Below, in pieces: positions 1 to 9,905 of a stretch of DNA of 64,000 nucleotides (its first letter is position 1; every line of letters starts with the position of its first letter). The position numbers were made by a program, and so were the translations under genes. The stretch spans positions 372,001 to 436,000 of the forward strand of contig JANATF010000017.1 in assembly GCA_029449245.1 (NCBI GenBank), in the 5' to 3' direction. The notes under the pieces were generated by a model. It was not told where the DNA came from. It searched no databases and worked only from the letters and a program-made list of their open reading frames with translations. Source of the stretch: Mortierella alpina. Taxonomy: Eukaryota; Mortierellomycota; Mortierellomycetes; Mortierellales; Mortierellaceae.

Positions 1-365
1 GAGACAACAAAAGTTGTGCGGATTCGTGAGTATGCTTTTACAATTCTGCTCTCGTTACACGAAATACTCGAAAGAACTTCTCTTGTGAGCGCGTGGTGTC
101 ATGGAACAGGGCTCTCTTTTTCTGACGTTCTGTGGGATGGCCTGTGCATCCACTACAGTGATCGCCACATAGAACGAGATGGACCTGCGCATAAATCATG
201 AACCACGGTAAGCGCCTTTCGCATGATATCCTATCCCATACAAGTGTGAACTGGCATTTATGGTCTCTTTAATTACCATAGAAGATATACCGATAAGTAG
301 AAGAAATGTGTATCGAGCCTTCGTGTTGTGGACTGTTCCAGACTCACGGTGCTCCCCATATCCCA
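1..365. other. intergenic, no gene seen
   Basis: No ORF here has recognisable protein features. The stretch lies downstream of the membrane-protein gene that ends at 366 on the minus strand, so it probably holds that gene's 3' untranslated region. Confidence 0.4.
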
Positions 366-1295
366 TTATCTGCCAAAGATCGCAGCAAAGATGATGATCA
401 GACTCCAAATGATGCACATTATGGCACACATCCGAGCCCACCAGCGCTCTCTCGGGTCCGGCGAGTTCATGAAGCACATTCCAAAGAGATACCCGAGATA
501 GGTGCAAAGACTTTTGAGGCACGAGAGCAAGATCCAGTCGAGGACAATCAACAAACGCGATCATAATCAAAAGAATGGACGGAAAAAAAGAAAGGCGTCA
601 GTGCTATAAAAAAAACAAGGTCAAATTCACCCTTGATGGTCTTCCATTTGTAGCCAGGATTCCGTCTAGATAGAAATCACTTGCCCCAAAAGACTGGAAT
701 ACAAAAACAACGTTCAGACCGGTGTAAAGATACAAGTACGTTGAGCTGGAGGATTTACCCAAAGATGAAGCAGATCATGGCTACAGGGATGCCGGGTCCA
801 GGTGCCATGCCATCTACATTGTTCATACGGTTCCTGTCATTGTCAACGACATAGACTACCGTGTGGCCTTGGGAGTGGTATCGTGGAGAGAGAAGAAGGA
901 TCAATGACTGATTCTGGTAGGTGTGGAAAAGAAGACCTCAAGGGGCCACGATCGCGGCTGCGTTTACCTGGAGGGGGGGCGTACCCTCCGCCTGCGGGAG
1001 GGGGGATGTACTGCGCACTAGGGTGAGGCGAGGAGATGTATCCTGCACTGGGAGGGGCTCCCGCAGGCGGAGCATACTGTTGCGAGCTGCCGGCTACGCC
1101 TCCCACAGGCTGAGCCTGGTAGTAGGGCTGTGAAGGAGGGGGATAGCCGCCAGCGGGCGGACTGTATTTGGCGTTTGCTGACGCCGAGTTTGCACCGGCT
1201 GAGTTCGAGTAAGAAGGGGGAGGAGGCAGGGGCATACCATCCTGGTTCGTATCGGTGACGACCTTTGCGGCCTCATCGGTGTCTTTATGGCTCAT
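366..1295 (-). CDS. Proline-rich small double-membrane-span protein
   Basis: Reconstructed as three exons, complement(366..510, 759..855, 968..1295), giving 189 residues. The introns (112 and 248 nt) have GT-AG ends (GTAAAC and GTAAAT donors) and the reading frame joins cleanly at both. Residues 20-109 are rich in Pro, Gly, Tyr and Ser (PPPSY, YSPPAGGYPPP), typical of a flexible cytosolic tail. Two hydrophobic segments follow at about 131-154 and 169-187, separated by a short polar loop, NSPDPRERWWAR. There is no signal peptide, so both ends are probably cytosolic. I do not recognise the family with certainty. A Pro-rich tail followed by a two-span hairpin resembles the plant proteins misnamed '60S ribosomal L18a-like', but this is only an architectural likeness. 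The long second intron is the least certain part. Confidence 0.6.
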
Positions 1296-1686
1296 GTTTC
1301 GTGGAGGTGCTTAGCGCTGCAATTGCAAGAAAGTAATGGTGTGTGTGGTATCTTGGACTAGCTGCGTGGTAACAGTGGAGAGGCGCCTTTTGTTTTTAAT
1401 GGATGTGGAGATGCGGAAGCAGGTGAAGACGACGACGATGAGAAGTGGGGGATATGAAGAGAAGAAAGAAGCTGAAGAAGAAGAAGGGTGAGGAGCGACT
1501 CGAACGGAATACGAAAAGACGAGAAAAAGTGAATAGCCAACGGACGAGCCATCTGACACCAGGTGGATCGATCCCAAATGAAACCCACGGAAAAAAATCC
1601 TTTATGCGCGTGTGGCCACGGCCCGCTCGGGCGAATGGGGTCTGCACAAATGCAAAGTTGCATATACATCGTTGAACAGCCATGGG
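1296..1686. other. intergenic, no gene seen
   Basis: This is the upstream region of the Pro-rich membrane protein and the downstream region of the F-box/LRR gene. It contains purine-rich GAAGAAG tracts on the plus strand. The ORFs that cross it are compositionally biased and lack any recognisable domain. Confidence 0.4.
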
Positions 1687-3429
1687 CTACACGGGCACCA
1701 GCTCAGAGAGCACAACGGCATGCGTGCCGGCATTGAACCGCACCAGGGGCCACTGACGGCGGATATACAGGTCCTGACCTCCAGATGCATTCCTTGTCCG
1801 CGTCCCCGCCAGATTCCACGGCGCACGCCCCTCCTCGCTCACTTCCTCGTCCCGCTTTGCATCACGATAGCCGTGAATCGTGCCTATCACCGTCTTCAGG
1901 TTCTTCCAGTGCTTCATCATGTACTCGACCTCCTCCATCCCCAGATCATGGCACATGTAGCTGAAATTGAACACCCTCAGCTCCTTAAGCCGATGCAACT
2001 CCGATAACCCAGAGGCCAAGGACAGCTCGAGCGTTTCGATCCGGAACCAGGTCGAGAGACTGTTGCCGCCAAGGCCAAGCACCTGCAGCTCTGTCAGTTT
2101 CGAGAGTTGACTATAAACACCTTGCTGGAGCGTGTGGTCTCCTGCAGGAATGCCCACAATACTCAGCTGCAGTTCCCACAGTCGAAGGCAAGCCCACGAG
2201 TCCAATGTTTCGGTCGTGTAGCCACTGGTCACTCCAGAAACCATGTCTGTCGCATTGATACTCGTAGCCCGGAAGCGCCTTAATCCGGAACACGCGCACA
2301 ACAATGTCTGGATCAACGGGCTGTCCGCCATCTTTGCTGCTGTTAGATCCAACGATTGCAGCTGCTCCCGTAATCTCGACTCCTGGCTCACTACGTACTC
2401 CAGGCTCCGCCCTGAGAACTCTGTCCATTGTGCATCCAGATCGGTGAGGTTGGGAAGGTGCGACAGCAGCATGGCAATCTCTTGATCTTGAATTTTCAGA
2501 TAAGCCAAGTTCAAATGCGTGATCCTTGGGCAGCAAGTCGCAAGTCCGAGAGCATCCAGATCCTCAGGATCCAAGCGCTCGTTCCTGCGGTTGAGCTGTA
2601 ATCTGAGATGCGTCAAGTATTGACACTGGCCTACGAACTGCAGTTGTTCTTGATAGCTCGAGGTGCACTCGATCAGGGATAGTTTCCGTAGACGGTAGAA
2701 CACATCCGTGGAGTAATGGAGAGGCAGTCGAATGTTGGATCGGGTGACGGAAAGGCACTCGAGTCGACGCACGGTCTCGTAAAACAGATGAACCGTTTCC
2801 TGCCTGTCCGCCTCCATGGCTGCTCCAGCTGCTGCAGATCCTGGTGTGGCCACTGCAGAGAGCCGTAACCTCCTGTCAATCGCAGCACCGCCTCCGGGCT
2901 CCAGATCCAGCTTGCCCTCGATTGGAAAATCAACCAGCTGCAGCCGTGTCAAAAAGGGACATGCGTTGACTGCCTGGACAAACTGTAGGCTCGGGAACGG
3001 CTTACTGTTGTCGAGCAACTGACACTTGCGCTTGAGAATAATCGAAGTGAGGGTTGCACTGTTGAGGCGGAGGAGTGGTAGCGTGTCGATGGCACAGTCC
3101 TGAACCTCGAGCTCTGTCAGCTGGCAGCAGGCTGGCACCAGGTAGTGCGCATAGTACTGGAGACTGTCGCAAGTGAAGGACCGGACAAGGTGGCCGTATT
3201 TTTCAAAGAGCGCCGAGTCTGGGAATCCCATGTGGGTGTTGCTGTCGGCCATGATGAAGTGCCATCGATGAGGGAGGACGAGTGAGCGCCAAAGCAACGG
3301 GAGCAGATGGGAGTGCCAAGCCTGTGAGACGAGGATGGCCTGGAGAATGTCCCGGCGGTCGAGGTGCCGCGCAACGCACGCGAGTAGTTCGGGCAAGAGC
3401 AATGCATTGTTGACGGCTGGAGACGACAT
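1687..3429 (-). CDS. F-box/leucine-rich repeat protein
   Basis: 580 residues, intronless. It probably acts as the substrate-recognition subunit of an SCF ubiquitin ligase. The N-terminus carries an F-box-like segment at residues 8-50 (LLLPELLACVARHL, then VSQAWHSHLLPLLWRSL), matching the fungal form that starts LP.ELL and ends CK.W...L.P.LWR. The rest is irregular LRR material with repeated LTxLxL/LxxLxL units (LTRLQLVDF, LTHLRLQLN, ITHLNLAYL, LTDLDAQW). I start at the ATG just before the F-box. An in-frame ATG 59 codons upstream would add a Ser-Leu repeat that merely translates the GAGGACA microsatellite. It is the first of three neighbouring minus-strand F-box genes. The substrate is unknown. 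Confidence 0.8.
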   Translation of the reverse strand: MSSPAVNNALLLPELLACVARHLDRRDILQAILVSQAWHSHLLPLLWRSLVLPHRWHFIMADSNTHMGFPDSALFEKYGHLVRSFTCDSLQYYAHYLVPACCQLTELEVQDCAIDTLPLLRLNSATLTSIILKRKCQLLDNSKPFPSLQFVQAVNACPFLTRLQLVDFPIEGKLDLEPGGGAAIDRRLRLSAVATPGSAAAGAAMEADRQETVHLFYETVRRLECLSVTRSNIRLPLHYSTDVFYRLRKLSLIECTSSYQEQLQFVGQCQYLTHLRLQLNRRNERLDPEDLDALGLATCCPRITHLNLAYLKIQDQEIAMLLSHLPNLTDLDAQWTEFSGRSLEYVVSQESRLREQLQSLDLTAAKMADSPLIQTLLCACSGLRRFRATSINATDMVSGVTSGYTTETLDSWACLRLWELQLSIVGIPAGDHTLQQGVYSQLSKLTELQVLGLGGNSLSTWFRIETLELSLASGLSELHRLKELRVFNFSYMCHDLGMEEVEYMMKHWKNLKTVIGTIHGYRDAKRDEEVSEEGRAPWNLAGTRTRNASGGQDLYIRRQWPLVRFNAGTHAVVLSELVPV

Positions 3430-3499
3430 TGGACAGTGCCTGTGCAGCCGAGATGCTTGATGGGGAATCACACAGGACAGAGGAACTGACTGTGGACGC

Positions 3500-3573
3500 A
3501 GGGAGGACAGAGGATAGAGGACAGGGGACAGAGAGGACAGAGAGGAGAGAGAGGACAGAGAGGACAGAGGAGT
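3500..3573. repeat. GAGGACA purine microsatellite
   Basis: An imperfect run of GAGGACAGA units lies immediately upstream of the start codon of the F-box/LRR gene. It sits in the probable 5' untranslated or promoter region. If translated it gives a meaningless Ser-Leu run. Confidence 0.75.
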
Positions 3574-3674
3574 GGTGTGGAAAAAGGCGTGGAGGATCAG
3601 GTCCACGCTATTTTATTTTGGAACTGAGTGCTATGTAGTACAACATCGTGCGAGCAATGCGGGCAAATAACACC

Positions 3675-5426
3675 TCAGTCCAGCGAGTGCTCGTGCATAA
3701 GGAAGGCTAGGTCCTCCAGCTCATCTTCGTCCTCGTCGTAGTCATAGTCGTAATCGCCATCGTCCTCCATATCCGTGAATCCGTCCACATCGTCGCCATA
3801 GTACTCATCGTCATCATGGTCCAACTCGTCAAACTCATAATCTTCGTCATACTCCTGCCCATCATACTCTTCAACTAGGATCCCGTGCATCCGCAGCAGC
3901 TCCAGCGCCCTCTGGCGGCCAGGCCCATAATACTCGTGCTCCATACCTAGTATGATCCTGGCCTCAAGTGTCTCCAGCTGGGGCCAGTGCTTCACCATCC
4001 ATCGAGCCGCGTCCTCCACATCGACCGGGACCCGCTCATCGAACAAGCCTTTGCAGCTGAAATACTTGATGTGCTTCAGTCCCGTCAGAAAATTCAGCGC
4101 AATACGGACATCGAGGGTAGGTAAATCAATACCGTCGACCCCGTCGTCATCCGCAGTGCCTATTGAGAGATACTGCAGCTCTGTCAGCTGGCCCAGACGC
4201 TGAAAAAGCATCTCATTCATCGATCTTCTCTTGATTTCTAGCCACTCGGCCTTGGTGCCTGGCTCTCGGTGGATATCCTTCGTATCCTCTTCCTGCGCTT
4301 CGTTGACGAGCGTTAACCCGACATCAAACATCTGCAGGCCCTTGCAGATCCAGGGTTCTGGTGATGCCGCAATGTCCTCATAATCCAGTACATCTCCACT
4401 GATGCTCTGCAAGTTTGGACAAGAACACAGCGCTTCGTGAATGAATTGGCTCGTAAAGTCGTAGCAATACTGCAAGTTTAAATCCTTGAGCCATGGGAAA
4501 TGTCTCCGCAATGCTGCCATCGACTTTTCGCCAAATTCGGTCCTGGACATGTTCAGCTTCTCGACCCTTGGAATCGCATCCAAAATCAACGCAATCTCCT
4601 CGTCTAAAATGTCCGTCCACATATGCAGCGAAGTAAGATGAGGGCAGGCCGTCGGAATGATCTGACAAAATTGGCTGGCGGACAAGTATCGCATGGCTTC
4701 CCAGCGGAGCGAAATCAGGTTGGGGCAGCGGCTGATCCAGTCGAGCTGCGCCTCTACCGGAAGTGCTGACGCATCCCTGATATCCAAATAGCGCACTTCC
4801 TGGAGCATGACACCGTCTGGGAGTTTTGGGATGTGATCAAAGTGGTCCTGCGTACTGGATAGCCGCTTCATGTGGGTTGCACTGGCGCGAAAGTAAACCT
4901 CCATGTCCTCGGCTTTCAAGATGTAGCCTTGCGTCTCGAGTACAATGATATTAGGACAGTCTGCAATAGCCTTGAACAAGTCGTGAGGGAGCTCGCCGCC
5001 TGGGTTGCTGATGTTGATCTTTCGGAGCCGAGGAAGCTTCCTAATGATGTTGGCTATAAACGTCCATCTCACAGGAAAGTCCAGATAGACCGGGTCCACA
5101 ATGATTTTCAGGTCTTCCAGCTGCGTACAGTTGCTGTAAAAGATCTCGTGGACATCGGGCGCAATCTTGTGGACGGTGAGTGAGCGAATAAAGGGTGCAT
5201 TCTGCTCCATGAGCTCAGTACTGGGCAGCACAGAGTCGAGGTCGTCGGGCGAGGCGACATGGAAGTGGCGCCAGAGCAAGGGCTCAAACTGCAGCTTCCA
5301 TTGCTTGCAGACGCAGAGGCACGCAACAATCGTGGAATCCTCGCCAAGGTACCTCCCGATGCAGGTGAGCAGTTCCGGCAGACTCAGAGCCTTTTCCATG
5401 GCGCTGGTTTCTGTAGCCTTCTCCAT
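3675..5426 (-). CDS. F-box/leucine-rich repeat protein with acidic tail
   Basis: 583 residues, intronless. The F-box-like motif begins at about residue 15 (LSLPELLTCIGRYLG, then VCKQWKLQFEPLLWRHF). It is followed by about 450 residues of LRR-type segments (LEDLKIIV, LISLRWEAM, LTSLHMW, LKDLNLQY). The last 70 residues are extremely acidic Asp/Glu/Tyr repeats such as DYDYDYDEDEDE, a disordered tail absent from the neighbouring F-box genes. The start chosen is the ATG ten codons before a second in-frame ATG; the longer ORF adds a hydrophobic, non-conserved leader. Likely an SCF substrate adaptor paralogous to the previous gene, though strongly diverged from it. The substrate is unknown. Confidence 0.8.
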   Translation of the reverse strand: MEKATETSAMEKALSLPELLTCIGRYLGEDSTIVACLCVCKQWKLQFEPLLWRHFHVASPDDLDSVLPSTELMEQNAPFIRSLTVHKIAPDVHEIFYSNCTQLEDLKIIVDPVYLDFPVRWTFIANIIRKLPRLRKINISNPGGELPHDLFKAIADCPNIIVLETQGYILKAEDMEVYFRASATHMKRLSSTQDHFDHIPKLPDGVMLQEVRYLDIRDASALPVEAQLDWISRCPNLISLRWEAMRYLSASQFCQIIPTACPHLTSLHMWTDILDEEIALILDAIPRVEKLNMSRTEFGEKSMAALRRHFPWLKDLNLQYCYDFTSQFIHEALCSCPNLQSISGDVLDYEDIAASPEPWICKGLQMFDVGLTLVNEAQEEDTKDIHREPGTKAEWLEIKRRSMNEMLFQRLGQLTELQYLSIGTADDDGVDGIDLPTLDVRIALNFLTGLKHIKYFSCKGLFDERVPVDVEDAARWMVKHWPQLETLEARIILGMEHEYYGPGRQRALELLRMHGILVEEYDGQEYDEDYEFDELDHDDDEYYGDDVDGFTDMEDDGDYDYDYDEDEDELEDLAFLMHEHSLD

Positions 5427-5629
5427 GGATGCGATTACTGGCGGAAGAACGCTGGAGAGCGAGTGGATGTGGATGAGTGCGGCTGCGTGGCAAAAGTTGT
5501 GACAAAGAGAGTTTGTGAACAAAAGGAACAAAAGGGACAAAAGGAATTTTATAGTTTTGAATTTTATAGTTTTGGCCCAACTGTGGCCCGACTGTGGGCA
5601 TGGACGCGAGCAAAAGGCGTGCAGTGCAA

Positions 5630-7042
5630 CTACGAGAGTCGTGCTGCCGAAAACGTCGGGCTCGAGAGCAGCAGCCCCCGCATCAGCAGCCGATGGCGCT
5701 CGACCACCCGCACCATCTCCTCTGCCTGCACCACACCCTGTGTCGGCATCGACCGCTCAAAGATCTTGTAGCTGTCGGCCGCCAGATTTGCCTTGCCAGA
5801 ATCCAGATCCAGCACACACATGAACCCATACACTATCACGGCCGCTCGATCGATCGGCAGATCTCCTTTGGACCGGTCCAAGAACGTCTCGATAAACGTG
5901 CTGGTAGGGAGAGCATTGACATGCCGACCCAACAGCGGCAGGAAGCATAGCATCCGCGTCAGGTGCGCAACTGATCGCACACGGAGGGGCAAAAGTAGGC
6001 TCTGCTGAGATGCAAGCACATTGCTTGTCAAATTCTTTGGATGATCAGTCGCCGCTGAGTGGATTGTATGCGCTGATAAACGAGGCAGCACATGCGGCTG
6101 TAGACGAATCGCTGCACCACGGCGACGCATCCGGTCGTCGTTCAAGTTGGAAGAATCTGGCTCTGTGTGGGGTGTCTGCGCAGGTACAGTCGTCGGCATA
6201 CAGGCGATCGGAACTGGCGGCTTGAGCAACGCCAAGATATTGGGGACCAGATACTGAAAGCAGAGCTGGCCCACAGACACTCGATCCTCGATACGGGGCA
6301 TCTGCAACGTCAGATTCCTATCTGGCGCATTCAACAGATACTGAAACTGATCCTGGTCGAGAAGGCTGGTGAGTAATTGCAAGACGAGCACGGCGGTCTC
6401 GGGCAGACAATGACCCCGGCAGACTAGATCCGCCATCACCCGAGCAATGACATGCAGGTTCCAAGGAGAGGTGATGTAAGGGTTCAAAGATGCGACGGTA
6501 GCACAGTTGCTAGTCATCCTAGTGTCATGATCGGTGCCACGGGTGCTAATGCTGTCGTATGTCCAGTGTTCGTTCATGGGATCGAGAAGATAAATACGCC
6601 GTAGGATTCTTTTGCAGTAGCCCAAGGCAACTTGGGCAACCTCCTTTCCATCGGTCCATGCTGGACACGCTACCTCTCCAGTGCACATCTCTGCCAGCAG
6701 CATCCTGGCAAACAGCTCAAATCCAGACATGCATTTGAACCCATGGGATCCGTGTTGCAATGGGTCTCCTTGACATGATTCTGCAGAAGGCTCCTTTGGA
6801 TGGTCCATGATAATGATGTCCCACTCTGAGGCGAGGTGTGCGATCGCGAGTGGACGGAGACGAGTCGAGACCTGCGACAGCATGACGACATCGCGAGGGA
6901 GGAGCGAGTCCATGAGGCAAAAGATGATTTCGTTTGGGAGGCCATGGAGACACGCTGCGGGGGCGGGGTGAGGCCCTGTCTGCGCACTGGTGCTCAATTG
7001 TTGTGCAATATCGGTGGACTTGACCTGCAGTCGTGGTGGCAT
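5630..7042 (-). CDS. F-box protein without LRRs
   Basis: 470 residues, intronless. An N-terminal F-box-like motif lies at about residues 33-70 (LHGLPNEIIFCLMDSLLPRDVVMLSQ when read across, ending in RLRPLA). The remaining 400 residues are mostly helical by composition, with no LRR pattern and no domain I recognise. It is the third consecutive minus-strand F-box gene in this region and shows no obvious similarity to the other two beyond the F-box, so the cluster is not a simple tandem duplication. Probable SCF adaptor with an unknown C-terminal substrate-binding region. Confidence 0.65.
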   Translation of the reverse strand: MPPRLQVKSTDIAQQLSTSAQTGPHPAPAACLHGLPNEIIFCLMDSLLPRDVVMLSQVSTRLRPLAIAHLASEWDIIIMDHPKEPSAESCQGDPLQHGSHGFKCMSGFELFARMLLAEMCTGEVACPAWTDGKEVAQVALGYCKRILRRIYLLDPMNEHWTYDSISTRGTDHDTRMTSNCATVASLNPYITSPWNLHVIARVMADLVCRGHCLPETAVLVLQLLTSLLDQDQFQYLLNAPDRNLTLQMPRIEDRVSVGQLCFQYLVPNILALLKPPVPIACMPTTVPAQTPHTEPDSSNLNDDRMRRRGAAIRLQPHVLPRLSAHTIHSAATDHPKNLTSNVLASQQSLLLPLRVRSVAHLTRMLCFLPLLGRHVNALPTSTFIETFLDRSKGDLPIDRAAVIVYGFMCVLDLDSGKANLAADSYKIFERSMPTQGVVQAEEMVRVVERHRLLMRGLLLSSPTFSAARLS

Positions 7043-7350
7043 TTGTGGCTATGATGGCGGCTGTTCCGAACCCATGGTACTCTCAAGGAGCACCGTCTTT
7101 TTTGTCTGGCTTGTATGGAGTGGAGTGAGTGTGGGGGTTAGAGGGGGGAAGTGAGAAAGTGAGTGAGGAGAGAAGAAACATGATCAGCGAAAAGAAAAAA
7201 GAAAAAAAAAGTCGTGAAACCGTCAGCGACACACTGACGCACAAACACCCGACACGAAGAAAGTTACCTTAGACTCTACACCAGCGCAATCATATAGGGG
7301 TGCGTGTTGCTGAAGAAGGACGACGAATCTTTTTTTTTCCTTGGCCAGCC
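7043..7350. other. intergenic, purine-rich upstream region
   Basis: This is the upstream region of the third F-box gene. It contains GA-rich and poly-A tracts (about 7150-7210). No coding or RNA feature is seen. Confidence 0.4.
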
Positions 7351-7710
7351 TCACAAGTGGAAGTACTGCTCGAATTCATACATGCTCTCCAACCTTTTGG
7401 CTTGGACGTACATAGACTCGAGTCTCCCAAAATAGTAGGCTCGATCCGGATCGGCGAACGTTCTGTGGAGAGCTTGCTTCTTGCTGCGGTCGAGCCTTTT
7501 GTTCCAGGACTCTAGGACGATAGAGCAATATTCATACGCGAGAAACGGCACTGTTGATGGGAGAGGGGTGAGCAGGAGGGTGATACGAGTCGTAAGGATG
7601 AGTGTCAGGGTAGCAGAGGCTTTCTCAAAAGTGCTGCAATATCATTCCCAGACACGCGTCCTTTGAAATGAAGGATAGGATCATGACCGACCGAGATCAC
7701 CTTCCTCCAT
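7351..7710 (-). CDS. Possible 69-residue two-exon protein
   Basis: Exon 2 (7351..7550) encodes 66 highly polar residues rich in Arg, Tyr and Glu (LESWNKRLDRSKKQ, RAYYFGRLESMYVQ) with coding-like composition but no ATG. A plausible 10-nt first exon at 7701..7710 (ATG GAG GAA G) with a GTGATC donor joins in frame across a 150-nt intron that ends in CAACAG and has a pyrimidine tract. The product would be a soluble, helical 69-residue protein with no signal peptide or membrane span. The family is not recognised. The first exon is an inference and could lie elsewhere. Confidence 0.4.
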
Positions 7711-7953
7711 GCATAACCAGAAAAGTAGCTAAGGAATCACTGGAGAAACACTAACCCGACCCGAGGAGTCGCTGCAGAAGTAACCCAAGGAGTCTTTTTG
7801 ACAACTACGATCGCTGGAGATGTCGGCACGTGATTTAGCTCAGCAGCACGTGCATCATGACGTCACTGTACTCCAAATCATCGGTAAATGGCATAATATT
7901 TACCATAGTCTTAGTCGAGAACACTTTCAGCCAATCAGATTATTGGTTGACCA

Positions 7954-8025
7954 GCAGGATTAGCTCAGTGGTAGAGCAGCCGACTGCAGATCGGCAGGTC
8001 TCCGGTTCAAACCCGGAATTCTGCT
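7954..8025 (+). tRNA. tRNA-Cys (GCA)
   Basis: A 72-nt cloverleaf. The acceptor stem GCAGGAT pairs with ATTCTGC, and the D arm is GCTC/GAGC. The anticodon stem GCCGA/TCGGC closes the loop CTGCAGA (anticodon GCA). The T arm is TCCGG-TTCAAAC-CCGGA. The discriminator base is T, as expected for eukaryotic tRNA-Cys. There is no intron. A and B boxes are intact and a T5 run follows. A near-identical copy lies at 24243. Confidence 0.97.
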
Positions 8026-8026
8026 C

Positions 8027-8031
8027 TTTTT
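8027..8031 (+). terminator. RNA polymerase III terminator (T5)
   Basis: Five consecutive T residues lie one base after the discriminator of tRNA-Cys, the standard Pol III stop. Confidence 0.85.
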
Positions 8032-8300
8032 GATTCCTTCACCTTTTTTGAGTTTGATCAAGTGAATTCTTGAACATGGAAGGTGCGAGAATCCGTTTCT
8101 TGATCTCTTCCTGATCGTATTCTTCTATTCTTTTCCTCCTGCTCGCTTGTTGTATTTCTCCTTTTCCTTCTCGTTGCTCCCTAACATTCCCACATTCCAT
8201 TCACAGCCTTTCTTTTTGTTCTTTTTTTTTTGTTTGCTTTTAGCATCAACAAATACGACACTTTACGCCAGGACAAGCGGAACTGCATTCTCCATTTCGC

Positions 8301-8350
8301 ACTCCTTCGCACTCCTTCGCACTCCTTCGCACTCCTTCGCGCTCCTTTGC
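8301..8350. repeat. Tandem decamer ACTCCTTCGC
   Basis: Four exact copies of the 10-mer ACTCCTTCGC plus one degenerate copy. They sit 50-100 bp upstream of the Hikeshi/OPI10 start codon, probably in its 5' untranslated region or core promoter. Confidence 0.9.
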
Positions 8351-8399
8351 ACTTCCTTCAGTATCTTATTACTCACTCAGTTGAAGAAGGACATTCGTC

Positions 8400-9444
8400 A
8401 TGTTTGGCTGCATTGTCGCAGGTCGGCTGGTAAAGAATACGTCGAAAAAGAAACTGAGAGAAAGGGATCAAGGCTGACGAGAAAAGGGGGATCTGTGTTG
8501 GACAGGACGGATCACTCACCTGTGTATCTGTGACATCCACATGCTGCATTCTGTCTGTGCGTGCAGGTCCAAACGAACCTGCAGCAGGTAGACGTGAACA
8601 AGTTTACGTTCCAACTAGATGATGCAGAGAATATCAACCACATTGTCGTGTTTCTCTTGGGCACAATCCCTTTCCAGCCTGGATACGCCGCCACCGTACA
8701 TTTGCTCTGGCCCAACAAGACGTGGCAGCTTCTCGGCATGTACGAGAGATGGAAACCCAATCTTCTTTCACGATGCGATCGTTCAGAGCACCACCTTGTA
8801 TAGCCATTGATCTGGTACCGACCTTCTCTTTCTCAAACAACCTTCGTCATGATCATCCTCTTTCTTCTTCTAGGCTATCGAATGACAAGGCAAGCGCCAT
8901 CTTTCGATTGAAATCGGCTGCCACGGCGTCACGATCACCCTTTGCGTCCTCTTCAGGAAACGACATGGCCATGGACAACACAGCGACACAGTCCGCACCC
9001 ATCACTGCAACACTTGGAATCTCCATGGAACCCATTGATGTGGTCATGTCGCAGATCGCCAACCTTCCCAGCGCTGGCACATCGAACACTGCAGGATCAG
9101 CGTCATCATCATCATCGGGACCCAGCAATGCGCTTGTGCCACTGTCGCAAGTCGGCGGAATGGGCGGCCATAGTGCATCTCCAGACTCGGTCGCAGCGGT
9201 GGCAAAAGCGGTCATGGCTCATCTCTACAACCATGTCACTTCGTTTGCCACGGCTGTCCTGCCTCCAGGTTCGACTGCCTTGGTGCCAACAGGAGGACCG
9301 GGATCAGCGATGGGCGTGCTTGCGCCAGGCGGGCCCTCGTCCGGAGCCGAAACGAGCTATCTGCCCGTGAAGGCGTTCAATGACTGGTACCAGAATGTGC
9401 TCAGGAAAGTCAAGGCGGATCCCATGTTCCTGTCGCGAGAGTGA
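8400..9444 (+). CDS. Hikeshi/OPI10 family protein (Hsp70 nuclear import)
   Basis: Three exons, join(8400..8429, 8567..8739, 8874..9444), 257 residues. Exon 1 encodes the family's diagnostic start MFGCIVAGRL. Exon 2 carries VQTNLQQVDVNKFTF...INHIVVFLLGTIPF, almost the textbook Hikeshi N-terminal domain. Exon 3 continues LSNDKASAIFRL and ends with the conserved C-terminal helix (FNDWYQNVLRKVKADPMF). The introns have GTAAAG and GTACGA donors and join in phase. Relative to the roughly 200-residue human protein there is a Ser/Gly-rich insertion of about 50 residues before the C-terminal helices. In animals Hikeshi carries Hsp70 into the nucleus during heat stress; yeast OPI10 is linked to inositol regulation. 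It lies about 370 bp downstream of the tRNA-Cys gene. Confidence 0.95.
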
Positions 9445-9905
9445 AGTGGTCGCACGCGATAGTGGTTTTAATATAAAGACGACAGGACAATGGCATGTAG
9501 TCTGTGTGAAGTAGGTGTGTTGGGAGGGGACACCAAAACAAGCGATCTGGCGAAGTGCGGAAGCAAACAGCAGAACAAGAAGCCGTGCGCGGAACGGGCC
9601 AGCCAGATCGATCGGATCAAGCGGGCGCACATCTGCCAAAATCGCCATATATGGGGGATGCAAAGGCACACCGCATTTTCTTTATTTATTCGTCTCGTTC
9701 CTTCTCTTCATTCTCGCTCCAGCAACACACGCCCACGCTCGTCGTCCCTTGCAATCCACAGCCGTCTCCCTCTCTCTCCCCTTCCCGCTCGCTCTGCCTT
9801 GACCTTGCCTGCTGGGGCTGCGGCTATTCAGAATCCCTTTGTCTTGCTTGCATTCGCGACCCGAACACTCCTGCGCCAGCATCATTCACCTTCTGTGCCT
9901 AAGCC
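9445..9905. other. intergenic, probable 3' UTR and promoter
   Basis: The stretch between Hikeshi/OPI10 and the next plus-strand gene is pyrimidine-rich (CTCTCTCC tracts at 9765-9790), typical of a fungal promoter/leader. The overlapping ORFs look like composition artefacts. Confidence 0.4.

Noticed and set aside
843-967. C-terminal 41 residues of the long exon-1 frame of the Pro-rich membrane protein
   Set aside because: The frame continues past a good GTAAAC donor into low-quality sequence; splicing to 855 restores the two membrane spans.
3430-3606. N-terminal extension of the F-box/LRR protein (Ser-Leu repeats)
   Set aside because: Translates the GAGGACA microsatellite; the F-box starts just after the downstream ATG.
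8301-8350. CRISPR-like short direct repeats
   Set aside because: A contiguous decamer microsatellite without spacers, in a eukaryotic promoter; the 83-bp and 31-bp arrays likewise lack unique spacers.
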